In this document: positions 37,646 to 46,477 of the stretch, one piece after another
Numbering within the stretch: position 1 is the stretch's first letter
How the letters are laid out: each line of letters starts with the position of its first letter
Source: Streptomyces sp. Ru62
GTDB taxonomy: Bacteria; Actinomycetota; Actinomycetes; Streptomycetales; Streptomycetaceae
Assembly (NCBI RefSeq): GCF_002920615.1
Contig: NZ_PQSU01000030.1
Coordinates: forward strand, 48,024-112,023
DNA length: 64,000 nucleotides
Direction: 5' to 3'
Position numbers and translations under genes: made by a program
Notes under the pieces: model-generated
Databases searched by the model: none
Told to the model about the DNA's origin: nothing
The model's input: the letters and a program-made list of their open reading frames with translations, nothing else

Positions 37646-39292
37646 ATGACTGAGTATGGCCGGGGCCAAGGCTCCGAACCGTGGCATCCGGAGGACCCGT
37701 TGTACGGGGACGGCGGATGGGGACGGCAGGCCCAGGCGGGCCCGCAGTCTCCCTACGGCGGCCAGCCGCAGCACTATCCGCAGGCGCCGCAGCACGGCGA
37801 CTGGAGCCAGGAACAGCAGCCCGGGTACGACGGGCAGCAGCACCAGTACCACGACGGAGCGGGCCGGCCCGAGTACGACCAGCGGTTCGCCCACCAGACC
37901 CAGCAGCAGTTCCACCAGGGCGGCTGGGACGCGACCGGCACCCACGGCCATGTGCCCTACGCCGCCGACCCCGGCGACCCGTACGGCCAGCAGCCCGTGG
38001 CCTACGGCGCTGAGCAGCCCGACTTCTACCCCACCGAGGACGCCTACCCGCCGCCGGAGCCGCCCGGCCGCCGGCAGCCCGAGCCCGAGCCGGAGGCGGC
38101 GAGCGAGGAGGAGCACGCCTTCTTCGCGGGAGGCGGCGGTGCGGACGACGAGGAGGAGCACGAGCTCCAGAGCCGGCGTGAGCGGCGCGGGAAGAAGCCC
38201 GTCAAGAGCAGGAAGCGGCGCACCGGCTGCGCCTGCATGGTGGTCGTCCTGGTCTTCGGCGGTGGCCTCGGCGGTGTCGGGTATTTCGGCTACAAGTTCT
38301 ACCAAAATCGTTTCGGCACGGCTCCGGACTACGCGGGCGACGGCACCAGCGAGTCGGTGACCGTCGAGATCCCGAAGGGCGCGGGCGGCTGGGAGATCGG
38401 CCGTCGCCTGAAAGAGGCCGGGGTCGTCAAGAGCGCCGAGGCGTTCGTCCACGCCCAGACCACGACACCGGGCGGCGACGGAATCCAGGCCGGCGCCTAT
38501 CTCCTGAAGAAGGAGATGTCCGCCGCCAGCGCCGTCCGGCTGATGATGGACCCGCGCAGCCAGAACAATGTGATCGTCACCCCCGGCGAGCGCAATTCCG
38601 GTGTCTACGCGGCCATCGACAAGAAACTCGAAGTGTCCGCGGGCACCACCAAGAAGGTCGCCGAGAAGAGTTACAAGAGCCTCGGCCTGCCGGCCTGGGC
38701 CCAGAACAACAGCGACCTCAAGGACCCGCTGGAGGGCTTCCTCTTCCCGGGCACCTATCCGGCCGCCAAGGGCATGAAGCCCGACGCCGTCCTGAAGCAG
38801 ATGGTCACCCAGGCCAAGCTGAAGTACGCCGCCTACGGCCTGACCGAGAAGGCCAAGGCGCTCGGCCTGAAGAACGCCTTCGAACTCGTCACGGTCGCGA
38901 GCCTGGTGCAGGCCGAGGGCAAGACCCACGACGACTTCCGCAAGATGGCAGAGGTGGTCTACAACCGCCTCAAGCCCACCAACACCGAGACCAACCGGCT
39001 GTTGCAGTTCGACTCGACCTACAACTACCTCAAGGGCACGAGCAACATCCACATCTCCGAGAAGGAGATCAACAGCAACCCGAGTCCGTACAACACGTAC
39101 CGCCACCCGGGACTTCCGCCCGGCCCGATCGGCAACCCCGGCGAGGACGCGCTGAAGGCCACGCTGAATCCGACGCACGACGGCTGGATCTACTTCGTGG
39201 CGACGGACGGAACGAACAACACCGAGTTCGCCAAGACGTACTCGGAATTCCTAGAGCTCAAGGACAAGTTCAATGCCAACGCGGGCAACTGA
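37646..39292 (+). CDS. mltG: Endolytic murein transglycosylase MltG
   Basis: 548 aa; cuts nascent glycan strands at the membrane to end their elongation. The first 190 residues are a cytoplasmic Gln/Pro/Tyr/Gly-rich extension ending in a basic block, much longer than in E. coli. One transmembrane helix at about 194-215 follows, then a LysM-like part (VTVEIPKGAGGWEIGRRLKEAG) and the YceG domain with the catalytic glutamate in SLVQAEG and the conserved LQFDSTYNY and NTYRHPGLPPGPIGNPG. ATG 37646 with AGGGGAT just upstream. Overlaps aroE by 20 bases. Confidence 0.93.
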   Translation: MTEYGRGQGSEPWHPEDPLYGDGGWGRQAQAGPQSPYGGQPQHYPQAPQHGDWSQEQQPGYDGQQHQYHDGAGRPEYDQRFAHQTQQQFHQGGWDATGTHGHVPYAADPGDPYGQQPVAYGAEQPDFYPTEDAYPPPEPPGRRQPEPEPEAASEEEHAFFAGGGGADDEEEHELQSRRERRGKKPVKSRKRRTGCACMVVVLVFGGGLGGVGYFGYKFYQNRFGTAPDYAGDGTSESVTVEIPKGAGGWEIGRRLKEAGVVKSAEAFVHAQTTTPGGDGIQAGAYLLKKEMSAASAVRLMMDPRSQNNVIVTPGERNSGVYAAIDKKLEVSAGTTKKVAEKSYKSLGLPAWAQNNSDLKDPLEGFLFPGTYPAAKGMKPDAVLKQMVTQAKLKYAAYGLTEKAKALGLKNAFELVTVASLVQAEGKTHDDFRKMAEVVYNRLKPTNTETNRLLQFDSTYNYLKGTSNIHISEKEINSNPSPYNTYRHPGLPPGPIGNPGEDALKATLNPTHDGWIYFVATDGTNNTEFAKTYSEFLELKDKFNANAGN

Positions 39293-40112
39293 CGGCCGTC
39301 GTGCCGCCGTGCTCGGTTCACCGATCGCCCACTCCCTCTCCCCGGTGCTGCACCGGGCCGCGTACGAGGCGGCCGGACTCACCGGCTGGTCGTACGACAG
39401 CTTCGACGTCGACGAGGCCGCCCTGCCCGGCTTCCTGGACAAGCTCGGGCCGGAGTGGGCGGGGCTGTCGCTGACCATGCCGCTGAAGCGGGCGGTCATC
39501 CCGCTGGTGGACGAGATCAGCGACACGGCCGCCTCGGTCGACGCGGTCAACACGCTCGTCTTCACCGAGGACGGCCGCCGGCTCGGCGACAACACCGACA
39601 TCCCGGGCATGGTGGCCGCCCTGCGCGAGCACGGCATCGAACAGGTCGACTCCGCCGCCGTCCTCGGCGCCGGCGCCACCGCCTCCTCCGCGCTCGCCGC
39701 GCTGGCCCGCATCTGCACCGGGGAGGTCGTCGCCTACGTCCGCAGCGAGGCCCGCGCCGCCGAGATGCGGCAGTGGGGCGAACGGCTCGACGTGGAGGTC
39801 CGCACGGCGGACTGGGCGGACGCGGCCGAGGCCCTGCGCGCCCCGCTGGTCGTCGCCACCACGCCCGCCGGCACGACCGACGCCCTCGCCGCCGCCGTAC
39901 CCGAACGCCCCGCCACCCTCTTCGACGTGCTCTACGACCCCTGGCCCACCGAGCTGGCGGCCCGCTGGTCCATGTTCGGCGGTGCCGTGGTCAGCGGCCT
40001 GGACCTGCTGGTCCACCAGGCCGTGCTCCAGTTCGAGCAGATGACCGGGCATGCCCCGGGCCCCCTGGAGGCCATGCGGCACGCCGGCGAGCAGGCCCTC
40101 GCGGCCCGCTGA
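39273..40112 (+). CDS. aroE: Shikimate 5-dehydrogenase
   Basis: 279 aa; NADP-dependent reduction of 3-dehydroshikimate. Substrate motif GSPIAHSLSP at 14-23, catalytic Lys in LTMPLKRAV, Asp in DNTDIPG, and a nucleotide loop VLGAGATASSA. ATG 39273 overlaps the end of mltG by 20 bases, with AAGGAC upstream. The basic loop that binds the NADP phosphate is weak. The other shikimate genes (aroC-aroK-aroB) begin 164 bases downstream. Confidence 0.95.
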   Translation: MPTRATDGRRAAVLGSPIAHSLSPVLHRAAYEAAGLTGWSYDSFDVDEAALPGFLDKLGPEWAGLSLTMPLKRAVIPLVDEISDTAASVDAVNTLVFTEDGRRLGDNTDIPGMVAALREHGIEQVDSAAVLGAGATASSALAALARICTGEVVAYVRSEARAAEMRQWGERLDVEVRTADWADAAEALRAPLVVATTPAGTTDALAAAVPERPATLFDVLYDPWPTELAARWSMFGGAVVSGLDLLVHQAVLQFEQMTGHAPGPLEAMRHAGEQALAAR

Positions 40113-40275
40113 CGCCCCGCGCGCGTCCGCCTGCTGGACCGGCGGCCGGTCCGCGCTCTGGGACGTGGGAGGATCGGAGGTGGCGTACCGGGGTCGCGCA
40201 CCCGGCAGCGCCGTCGCCGTACGCGAGGACGCGCGTACGCCGGGCAGTACCGGGCGCGAGCACTGAGGAGCACCG

Positions 40276-41460
40276 TTGAGCAGGCTGCGTTGGCTGACCG
40301 CGGGGGAGTCCCACGGTCCCGCACTTGTCGCGACGCTGGAGGGTCTTCCCGCCGGCGTGCCGATCACCACGGAGATGGTGGCGGACCACCTGGCGCGGCG
40401 GCGGCTCGGCTATGGCCGCGGTGCGCGGATGAAGTTCGAGCGGGACGAGGTCACGTTCCTCGGCGGCGTCCGGCACGGGCTGACCCTGGGCTCCCCGGTG
40501 GCGATCATGGTCGGGAACACCGAGTGGCCGAAGTGGGAGCAGGTCATGGCGGCCGACCCGGTCGACCCCGAGGTGCTGGCGGGCCTGGCCCGCAACGCGC
40601 CGCTGACCCGCCCCCGCCCCGGCCACGCCGACCTGGCGGGCATGCAGAAGTACGGCTTCGACGAGGCCCGCCCGATCCTGGAGCGCGCCTCGGCCCGCGA
40701 GACGGCGGCTCGGGTGGCGCTGGGCGCGGTCGCCCGGTCGTACCTGAAGGAGACGACCGGCATCGAGATCGTCTCCCACGTGGTCGAGCTGTGCTCGGTG
40801 AAGGCCCCGAAGGGCGTGTACCCCACTCCGGCCGACGTCGAGAAGCTGGACGCCGACCCGCTGCGCTGCCTCGACGCGGACACCTCCAAGGCGATGGTCG
40901 CCGAGGTCGACCAGGCCCACAAGGACGGCGACACCCTGGGTGGCGTGGTCGAGGTGCTGGCCTACGACGTCCCGGTCGGCCTCGGCTCGCACGTGCACTG
41001 GGACCGCAAGCTGGACGCACGCCTCGCCGGCGCGCTCATGGGCATCCAGGCGATCAAGGGCGTCGAGATCGGCGACGGCTTCGAGCTGGCCCGTGTGCCC
41101 GGCTCGCAGGCCCACGACGAGATCGTCTCCACGCCGGAGGGCATCCGGCGCGTCTCCGGCCGCTCGGGCGGCACCGAGGGCGGCCTGAGCACGGGTGAGC
41201 TGCTGCGGGTGCGCGCCGCGATGAAGCCGATCGCCACCGTGCCGCGCGCGCTCAGGACGGTGGACGTCACCACCGGTGAGCCCGCCCAGGCCCACCACCA
41301 GCGCTCCGACGTCTCCGCCGTCCCGGCGGCCGGCATCGTCGCCGAGGCCATGGTGGCGCTCGTCCTCGCGGACGCGGTCGCCGAGAAGTTCGGCGGTGAC
41401 TCCGTCCCGGAGACCCGGCGCAACGTCCGGTCGTACCTCGACAACCTGGCGATCCGGTGA
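40276..41460 (+). CDS. aroC: Chorismate synthase
   Basis: 394 aa; converts EPSP to chorismate using reduced FMN. Family signatures: GESHG at 10-14, R-R-x-GYGRG-R, TRPRPGHADLAG, the SARETAARVALG helix, and the C-terminal GRSGGTEGG. TTG start at 40276 with GAGGAG at 40265-40270. Its stop overlaps the aroK start (GTGA). The 163-base gap before it holds a weak hairpin (40136-40152) and no gene. Confidence 0.96.
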   Translation: MSRLRWLTAGESHGPALVATLEGLPAGVPITTEMVADHLARRRLGYGRGARMKFERDEVTFLGGVRHGLTLGSPVAIMVGNTEWPKWEQVMAADPVDPEVLAGLARNAPLTRPRPGHADLAGMQKYGFDEARPILERASARETAARVALGAVARSYLKETTGIEIVSHVVELCSVKAPKGVYPTPADVEKLDADPLRCLDADTSKAMVAEVDQAHKDGDTLGGVVEVLAYDVPVGLGSHVHWDRKLDARLAGALMGIQAIKGVEIGDGFELARVPGSQAHDEIVSTPEGIRRVSGRSGGTEGGLSTGELLRVRAAMKPIATVPRALRTVDVTTGEPAQAHHQRSDVSAVPAAGIVAEAMVALVLADAVAEKFGGDSVPETRRNVRSYLDNLAIR

Positions 41461-41975
41461 GCGGCACACCGGCGGTCGTCCTGGTCGGGCCGATGGGCGT
41501 GGGCAAGTCCACCGTCGGCCGGCTGCTCGCCGACCGCCTCGGCGTCGGCTACCGGGACACCGACGAGGACATCGTGGCGGCCGAGGGCCGCACCATCGCC
41601 GAGATCTTCGTGGACGAGGGCGAGGCCGCCTTCCGCGCCCTGGAGAAGGCCGCCGTGCGGGCCGCGCTCGCCGAGCACCGGGGTGTCGTCGCGCTGGGCG
41701 GCGGGGCGGTCCTGGACCCGGACACGCGCGCGCTGCTGGCCGGGCAGCGGGTGCTCTACCTCTCGATGGAGGTCGAGGAGGCCGTCAAGCGCACCGGTCT
41801 GAACGTGGCCCGCCCGCTGCTCGCGGTCAACCCGCGCAAGCAGTGGCGGGAGTTGATGGAAGCGCGCCGGCACCTGTACGAGGAGGTCGCCACCGCCGTC
41901 GTCGCGACGGACGGCCGCACTCCGGAAGAGGTCGCGCAGGCGGCGCTGGACGCACTGGAGTTGAAGCAGGTATGA
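41457..41975 (+). CDS. aroK: Shikimate kinase
   Basis: 172-aa P-loop kinase that phosphorylates shikimate at the 3-OH. Walker A GPMGVGKST at 11-19, shikimate-binding Asp pair (DTDEDI), GGG (ALGGGAV), and the lid RPLL. GTG 41457 overlaps the aroC stop; its own stop overlaps aroB (ATGA). Translation of aroC-aroK-aroB is fully coupled. Confidence 0.96.
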   Translation: MSGTPAVVLVGPMGVGKSTVGRLLADRLGVGYRDTDEDIVAAEGRTIAEIFVDEGEAAFRALEKAAVRAALAEHRGVVALGGGAVLDPDTRALLAGQRVLYLSMEVEEAVKRTGLNVARPLLAVNPRKQWRELMEARRHLYEEVATAVVATDGRTPEEVAQAALDALELKQV

Positions 41976-43063
41976 GCGAGGCAGTCACCCGGATCCAGGT
42001 CGCCGGCACCGCGGGCACCGACCCCTACGAGGTGCTGGTGGGCCGGCAGCTCCTGGACGAGCTGGCCGGGCTCATCGGGGCGAAGGCCAAGCGGGTCGCC
42101 GTGATCCACCCGGAGGCGCTGGCCGACACCGGGGAGGCGCTGCGCGCCGACCTGGCCGGGCAGGGCTACGACGCCGTGGCGATCCAGGTGCCCAACGCGG
42201 AGGAGGCCAAGACCGCCGAGGTCGCCGCCTACTGCTGGAAGGCGCTGGGCCAGTGCGGCTTCACCCGCACCGACGTCATCGTCGGTGTCGGCGGCGGTGC
42301 CACCACCGACCTGGCCGGGTTCGTCGCCGCGACCTGGCTGCGCGGGGTGCGCTGGATCGCCATCCCCACGACCGTGCTGGCCATGGTCGACGCGGCGGTC
42401 GGTGGCAAGACCGGCATCAACACCGCCGAGGGCAAGAACCTGGTCGGCGCCTTCCACCCGCCGGCCGGTGTGCTGTGCGACCTGGCCGCGCTGGACTCCC
42501 TCCCGGTGCACGACTACGTCTCCGGACTGGCCGAGATCATCAAGGCGGGGTTCATCGCCGACCCGGTGATCCTGGACCTGATCGAGGCCGACCCGGAGGC
42601 CGCCCGCACCCCGGCGGGCCCGCACACGGCCGAGCTGATCGAGCGGTCGATCCGGGTCAAGGCCGACGTCGTCTCCTCGGACCTGAGGGAGTCCGGCCGG
42701 CGGGAGATCCTCAACTACGGCCACACGCTCGGCCACGCCATCGAGAAGAACGAGCGGTACAAGTGGCGGCACGGGGCCGCGGTCGCGGTCGGCATGCACT
42801 TCGCCGCCGAACTCGGCCGCCTCGCGGGCCGTCTGGACGACGCGACGGCCGACCGCCACCGCAGCATCCTCGAATCCGTCGGCCTGCCGCTGCACTACCG
42901 CTACGACCAGTGGCCCAAGCTGCTGGAGGCCATGAAGGTCGACAAGAAGTCCCGCGGCGACCTGCTGCGCTTCATCGTCCTGGACGGCCTGGCCAAGCCG
43001 ACCGTCCTGGAAGGGCCGGACCCGGCCGTCCTCCTCGCCGCCTACGGCGAAGTCGGCCAGTAG
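41972..43063 (+). CDS. aroB: 3-Dehydroquinate synthase
   Basis: 363 aa; converts DAHP to 3-dehydroquinate with NAD and a divalent metal. NAD loop VGVGGGATTDLAGF, active-site IPTTVLAMVDAAVGGKTGIN, and metal ligands in AEIIK and NYGHTLGHAIE with a further His in RHGAAVAVGM. ATG 41972 overlaps the aroK stop. Confidence 0.96.
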   Translation: MSEAVTRIQVAGTAGTDPYEVLVGRQLLDELAGLIGAKAKRVAVIHPEALADTGEALRADLAGQGYDAVAIQVPNAEEAKTAEVAAYCWKALGQCGFTRTDVIVGVGGGATTDLAGFVAATWLRGVRWIAIPTTVLAMVDAAVGGKTGINTAEGKNLVGAFHPPAGVLCDLAALDSLPVHDYVSGLAEIIKAGFIADPVILDLIEADPEAARTPAGPHTAELIERSIRVKADVVSSDLRESGRREILNYGHTLGHAIEKNERYKWRHGAAVAVGMHFAAELGRLAGRLDDATADRHRSILESVGLPLHYRYDQWPKLLEAMKVDKKSRGDLLRFIVLDGLAKPTVLEGPDPAVLLAAYGEVGQ

Positions 43064-43130
43064 GCCCCGGACCGCTCCCCGCGTCCGGTTTCCTTCGCCG
43101 CCGGGCACTTCGGACCGCCCCGGGCCGTTT

Positions 43131-43165
43131 CACCGAACGACGGCCGGGGACGGTACCGTTCGGTG
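43131..43165. promoter_or_regulatory. Inverted repeat between aroB and the P-loop protein gene
   Basis: CACCGAACG (43131-43139) and CGTTCGGTG (43157-43165) are exact complements with a 17-base spacer containing GGTACC. It could be an aroB terminator, although it has no U-run, or an operator for the downstream gene 62 bases away. Confidence 0.4.
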
Positions 43166-43226
43166 GCAAGCGGGGCAGGCCCCCGCTGCCAGCGCCAGAT
43201 GTGTGTACGAGACGGAGTGGCAACGG

Positions 43227-44129
43227 ATGCAGCACGCAGTGGGGTCTCCGCTGCCGCCGCCCCACGAGCCGGGGCAGGGCCCGCACGCCGGCTGGGGGTC
43301 GGCCGCACACCACCCGGGCCCGCACCCGGGAGTCTCCCAGGGGCCCGCTCCCGTCCCCCCGCCGCCGGGCTTCCCGGCTCCGCCCGGACCGGTGCCGCCG
43401 GCCCCGCAGCAGCCGCCGGCCCCCTCCGGCCAGGTGCCGCCGCCTCCGCCGCCGCAGCACACCGGCGGACCGCAGACCCCCGACGGCACCGGACACGTCC
43501 ACCTGCCACCCGGCGGTCCGGTCGGCGCCCCCACGGCCCCGCCCGCCGCGGCCACGGCACCGGACCCGACGGCGACCACCCTCGCCGTCCTCCTCATCGG
43601 CCCCGCCGGTGCGGGCAAGACCAGCGTCGCCAAGTACTGGGCGGACCACCGCCGGGTCCCCACGGCCCACATCAGCCTGGACGACGTCCGCGAATGGGTC
43701 CGCTCGGGCTTCGCCGACCCGCAGTCCGGCTGGAACGACAACTCGGAGGCCCAGTACCGCCTGGCCCGTCGCACCTGCGGCTTCGCCGCGCGCAATTTCC
43801 TGGCCAACGGCATCTCCTGCATCCTGGACGACGCCGTCTTCCCGGACCGCCCGGTCGTCGGCCTCGGCGGCTGGAAGCGGCACGTGGGTCCCGGCCTGCT
43901 CCCGGTGGTCCTGCTCCCGGGCCTCGACGTCGTCCTGGAGCGCAACGCCGAACGCAGCGGCAACCGCCGCCTCACGGACGAGGAGGTGGCCCGCATCCAC
44001 GGCCGCATGGCCGGCTGGTACGGCTCGGGCCTCCCGATCATCGACAACTCCCAGCTGGACGTCCCGGGAACGGCCCGCGTGCTGGACGAGGTCCTGGCCA
44101 GGGCGATAGCGAGTCCGCCGAGCTGGTGA
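43227..44129 (+). CDS. Proline-rich P-loop protein (zeta-toxin/polynucleotide-kinase-like)
   Basis: 300 aa. The first 115 residues are disordered and rich in Pro, Gly and His with long Pro runs. The second half is a P-loop kinase-like domain: Walker A GPAGAGKT at 125-132, then ISLDDVREW, a substrate-side DDAVFPDR, and RIHGRMAGWY. This pattern fits the AAA_33/zeta-toxin/polynucleotide-kinase group; the substrate is unknown. I chose ATG 43227, which has GGAG nine bases upstream; GTG 43203 would add eight residues. It is an insertion relative to the aroB-pepQ-efp order of mycobacteria. Confidence 0.78.
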   Translation: MQHAVGSPLPPPHEPGQGPHAGWGSAAHHPGPHPGVSQGPAPVPPPPGFPAPPGPVPPAPQQPPAPSGQVPPPPPPQHTGGPQTPDGTGHVHLPPGGPVGAPTAPPAAATAPDPTATTLAVLLIGPAGAGKTSVAKYWADHRRVPTAHISLDDVREWVRSGFADPQSGWNDNSEAQYRLARRTCGFAARNFLANGISCILDDAVFPDRPVVGLGGWKRHVGPGLLPVVLLPGLDVVLERNAERSGNRRLTDEEVARIHGRMAGWYGSGLPIIDNSQLDVPGTARVLDEVLARAIASPPSW

Positions 44130-44236
44130 GCGGGGAGTGCCTGCGGCACACCACCGCACCACCCCCCACCTGCTCCGCAGCCCCACTCGGCCCCCGCCGA
44201 TCGGCATAATCCGGACAAACCTCCTACGCTCATCTC

Positions 44237-45343
44237 ATGTCAGAGGTGTACGCGAACCGCCGATCCCGGCTGAGGGAACACTTCAACGCGGCGGGCACCG
44301 CGGCAGCGCTCGTCACCCGCCCGGCCAATGTCCGCTACCTCGCCGCCGCGGCCCCGCGGGGCGCCGTGCTGCTGATCGGCAGGGGCGAGGACGTCCTGGT
44401 GTGCGCCGGTCCGCCGGACGACCGCCCCCACGAAGGCCAGCCGGACGAGAACCTGCGCCTGCACGTCCTCCCGGCGAACGAGGGCGACGCCGCCGTCGCC
44501 GCGGCCGGCCTCGCCGCCGACCAGGGTGCCGACTCCCTGGCGGTCGAGGAACACCACCTCACCGTCACCCGGCACCGGGCCGTCGCCTCCGTCGCCCCGA
44601 AGCTCCGCCTCATCGACCTCGGCGGGGCCGTGGAACAGCTCAGGGTCGTCAAGGACGAGGAGGAGATCTCCTGTCTGCGCATCGGCGCCGAGATCGCCGA
44701 CCAGGCCCTCGGTGAGCTGCTGGAGTCCATCCTGGTCGGCCGTACCGAACGGCACCTCGCGCTGGAGCTGGAGCGGCGCCTGGTCGACCACGGCGCCGAC
44801 GGCCCGGCCTTCCCCACCTCCGTGGCCACCGGACCGCACGCCGGCCGCCGCGGCCACCGCCCCACCGACCGGCGGGTGGAGGAGGGCGACTTCCTCTCCG
44901 TCTGTCTCGGCGCCACCTACCGCGGCTACCGCTGCGAGATCGGCCGCACCTTCGTCATCGGCACCTCACCCGCCGACTGGCAGATCGAGCTGTACGACCT
45001 GGTCTTCGCCGCCCAGCGGGCCGGACGCGAGTTCCTGGCACCCGGCGCCGCCTACCGCGACGTGGACCGCGCGGCGCGCCAGGTACTGGACTCCGCGGGC
45101 TACGCGGAGGCCCTGCCACCGCTGACCGGACACGGTGTCGGACTCGAAATCGACGAGGACCCGCAGTTGGCGCCCGCGGCCATGGGTAAACTGGACGCTT
45201 GCGTGCCGGTCACCGTCGAACCGGGGGTCCACCTCCCGGGCCGGGGCGGTGTCCGGATCGATGACACGCTCGTCGTACGCCCCGAGGCGGACGGCGGACC
45301 CGAGCTACTCACCATCACGACCAAGGAGCTGCTCGCCCTCTAG
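44237..45343 (+). CDS. M24 (aminopeptidase P/Xaa-Pro dipeptidase) homologue with altered metal ligands
   Basis: 368 aa. It has a creatinase-type N-terminal domain (to about 135) and a pita-bread M24 domain. The five usual metal ligands Asp-Asp-His-Glu-Glu appear as Cys223 (SVCLG), Glu234 (RCEIG), His299 (GHGVG), Glu328 (VEPG) and Asp342 (RIDD); the usual EIHE histidine is also Asp (EIDE). Dinuclear metal catalysis is therefore doubtful. The pepQ gene holds this place before efp in mycobacteria. No ribosome binding site; TACGCT at 44225-44230 suggests a leaderless start at ATG 44237. Confidence 0.85.
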   Translation: MSEVYANRRSRLREHFNAAGTAAALVTRPANVRYLAAAAPRGAVLLIGRGEDVLVCAGPPDDRPHEGQPDENLRLHVLPANEGDAAVAAAGLAADQGADSLAVEEHHLTVTRHRAVASVAPKLRLIDLGGAVEQLRVVKDEEEISCLRIGAEIADQALGELLESILVGRTERHLALELERRLVDHGADGPAFPTSVATGPHAGRRGHRPTDRRVEEGDFLSVCLGATYRGYRCEIGRTFVIGTSPADWQIELYDLVFAAQRAGREFLAPGAAYRDVDRAARQVLDSAGYAEALPPLTGHGVGLEIDEDPQLAPAAMGKLDACVPVTVEPGVHLPGRGGVRIDDTLVVRPEADGGPELLTITTKELLAL

Positions 45344-45392
45344 GCAGGTGCGTGCGCCGGGGTCGTACGTCAGTCCAGGAGATTCCGCAACC

Positions 45393-45959
45393 GTGGCTTC
45401 CACGAACGACCTCAAGAACGGCATGGTGCTCAAGCTCGAAGGCGGCCAGCTCTGGTCCGTCGTCGAGTTCCAGCACGTCAAGCCCGGCAAGGGCCCCGCC
45501 TTCGTGCGCACCAAGCTCAAGAACGTGCTCTCCGGCAAGGTCGTCGACAAGACCTTCAACGCCGGTGTCAAGGTCGAGACGGCCACTGTCGACAAGCGCG
45601 ACATGCAGTTCTCGTACATGGACGGCGAGTACTTCGTCTTCATGGACATGGAGACCTACGATCAGCTGCACATCGACCGGAAGGCCGTCGGCGACGCCGC
45701 GAACTTCCTGGTCGAGGGCTTCACCGCCACCGTCGCGCAGCACGAGGGCGAGGTCCTCTTCGTCGAGCTGCCCGCCGCCGTCGAGCTCACCATCCAGGAG
45801 ACCGAGCCGGGCGTCCAGGGCGACCGCTCCACCGGTGGCACCAAGCCCGCCACCCTGGAGACCGGCCACCAGATCCAGGTCCCGCTCTTCATCACCACTG
45901 GTGAGAAGATCAAGGTCGACACCCGCACCAGCGACTACCTCGGCCGGGTGAACAGCTAA
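45393..45959 (+). CDS. efp: Translation elongation factor P
   Basis: 188 aa, the normal length. It relieves ribosome stalling on consecutive prolines, relevant here since several proteins in this window have long Pro runs. Three beta-barrel domains are present. The tip loop of domain I reads K-PGKGP-A with Lys33 flanked by prolines; this PGKGP form belongs to the actinobacterial subfamily reported to work with an unmodified lysine. GTG 45393 with CAGGAGA at 45376-45382. nusB follows after two bases. Confidence 0.97.
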   Translation: MASTNDLKNGMVLKLEGGQLWSVVEFQHVKPGKGPAFVRTKLKNVLSGKVVDKTFNAGVKVETATVDKRDMQFSYMDGEYFVFMDMETYDQLHIDRKAVGDAANFLVEGFTATVAQHEGEVLFVELPAAVELTIQETEPGVQGDRSTGGTKPATLETGHQIQVPLFITTGEKIKVDTRTSDYLGRVNS

Positions 45960-45961
45960 CC

Positions 45962-46396
45962 GTGGCTGCCCGCAACACGGCCCGCAAGCGCGCCTTCCAG
46001 ATCCTCTTCGAGGGTGACCAGCGCGGCGCCGACGTCCTGACGGTCCTCGCGGACTGGATCCGGCTCTCCCGGTCCGACACCCGGCAGCCGCCGGTCAGCG
46101 AGTACACGATGCAGCTGGTCGAGGGCTACGCGGAGCACGCGAAGCGGATCGACGAGCTGATCGCCCAGTACGCGGTGGGCTGGACGCTCGACCGGATGCC
46201 GGTCGTGGACCGCAACATCCTGCGGCTGGGCGCGTACGAGCTGATCTGGGTCGACGAGACCCCGGACGCCGTCGTCCTGGACGAGATGGTGCAGCTGGCC
46301 AAGGAGTTCTCGACCGACGAGTCGCCGTCGTTCGTCAACGGGCTGCTGGGCCGCCTGAAGGAGCTCAAGCCGTCCCTGCGCCGGGACGAGGCGTAA
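45962..46396 (+). CDS. nusB: Transcription antitermination factor NusB
   Basis: 144 aa, all-helical RNA-binding protein that joins NusE/S10 on boxA of rRNA operons. Typical start ARNTARKRAFQILFEGD and conserved DRMPVVDRNILRLGAYEL and SPSFVNGLLGRL. GTG 45962, two bases after the efp stop, so the genes are coupled. Followed by two very strong hairpins. Confidence 0.96.
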   Translation: MAARNTARKRAFQILFEGDQRGADVLTVLADWIRLSRSDTRQPPVSEYTMQLVEGYAEHAKRIDELIAQYAVGWTLDRMPVVDRNILRLGAYELIWVDETPDAVVLDEMVQLAKEFSTDESPSFVNGLLGRLKELKPSLRRDEA

Positions 46397-46411
46397 CCGC
46401 CCGACAGCCAT

Positions 46412-46455
46412 CGCCGGAGGGCCCGCAGCACGCCCGTGCTGCGGGCCCTCCGGCG
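46412..46455 (+). terminator. First nusB/bldD terminator
   Basis: Perfect 21-bp inverted repeat (46412-46432 with 46435-46455) with almost no loop, 16 bases after the nusB stop. The longest perfect hairpin in the window; it can act in both directions. Confidence 0.88.
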
Positions 46456-46477
46456 TGTGCCGTACCGCCGCTGAAAC

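Noticed and set aside
40113..40275. Small gene between aroE and aroC
   Set aside because: The only frame is an extension of an out-of-phase aroE shadow; no start with a ribosome binding site.
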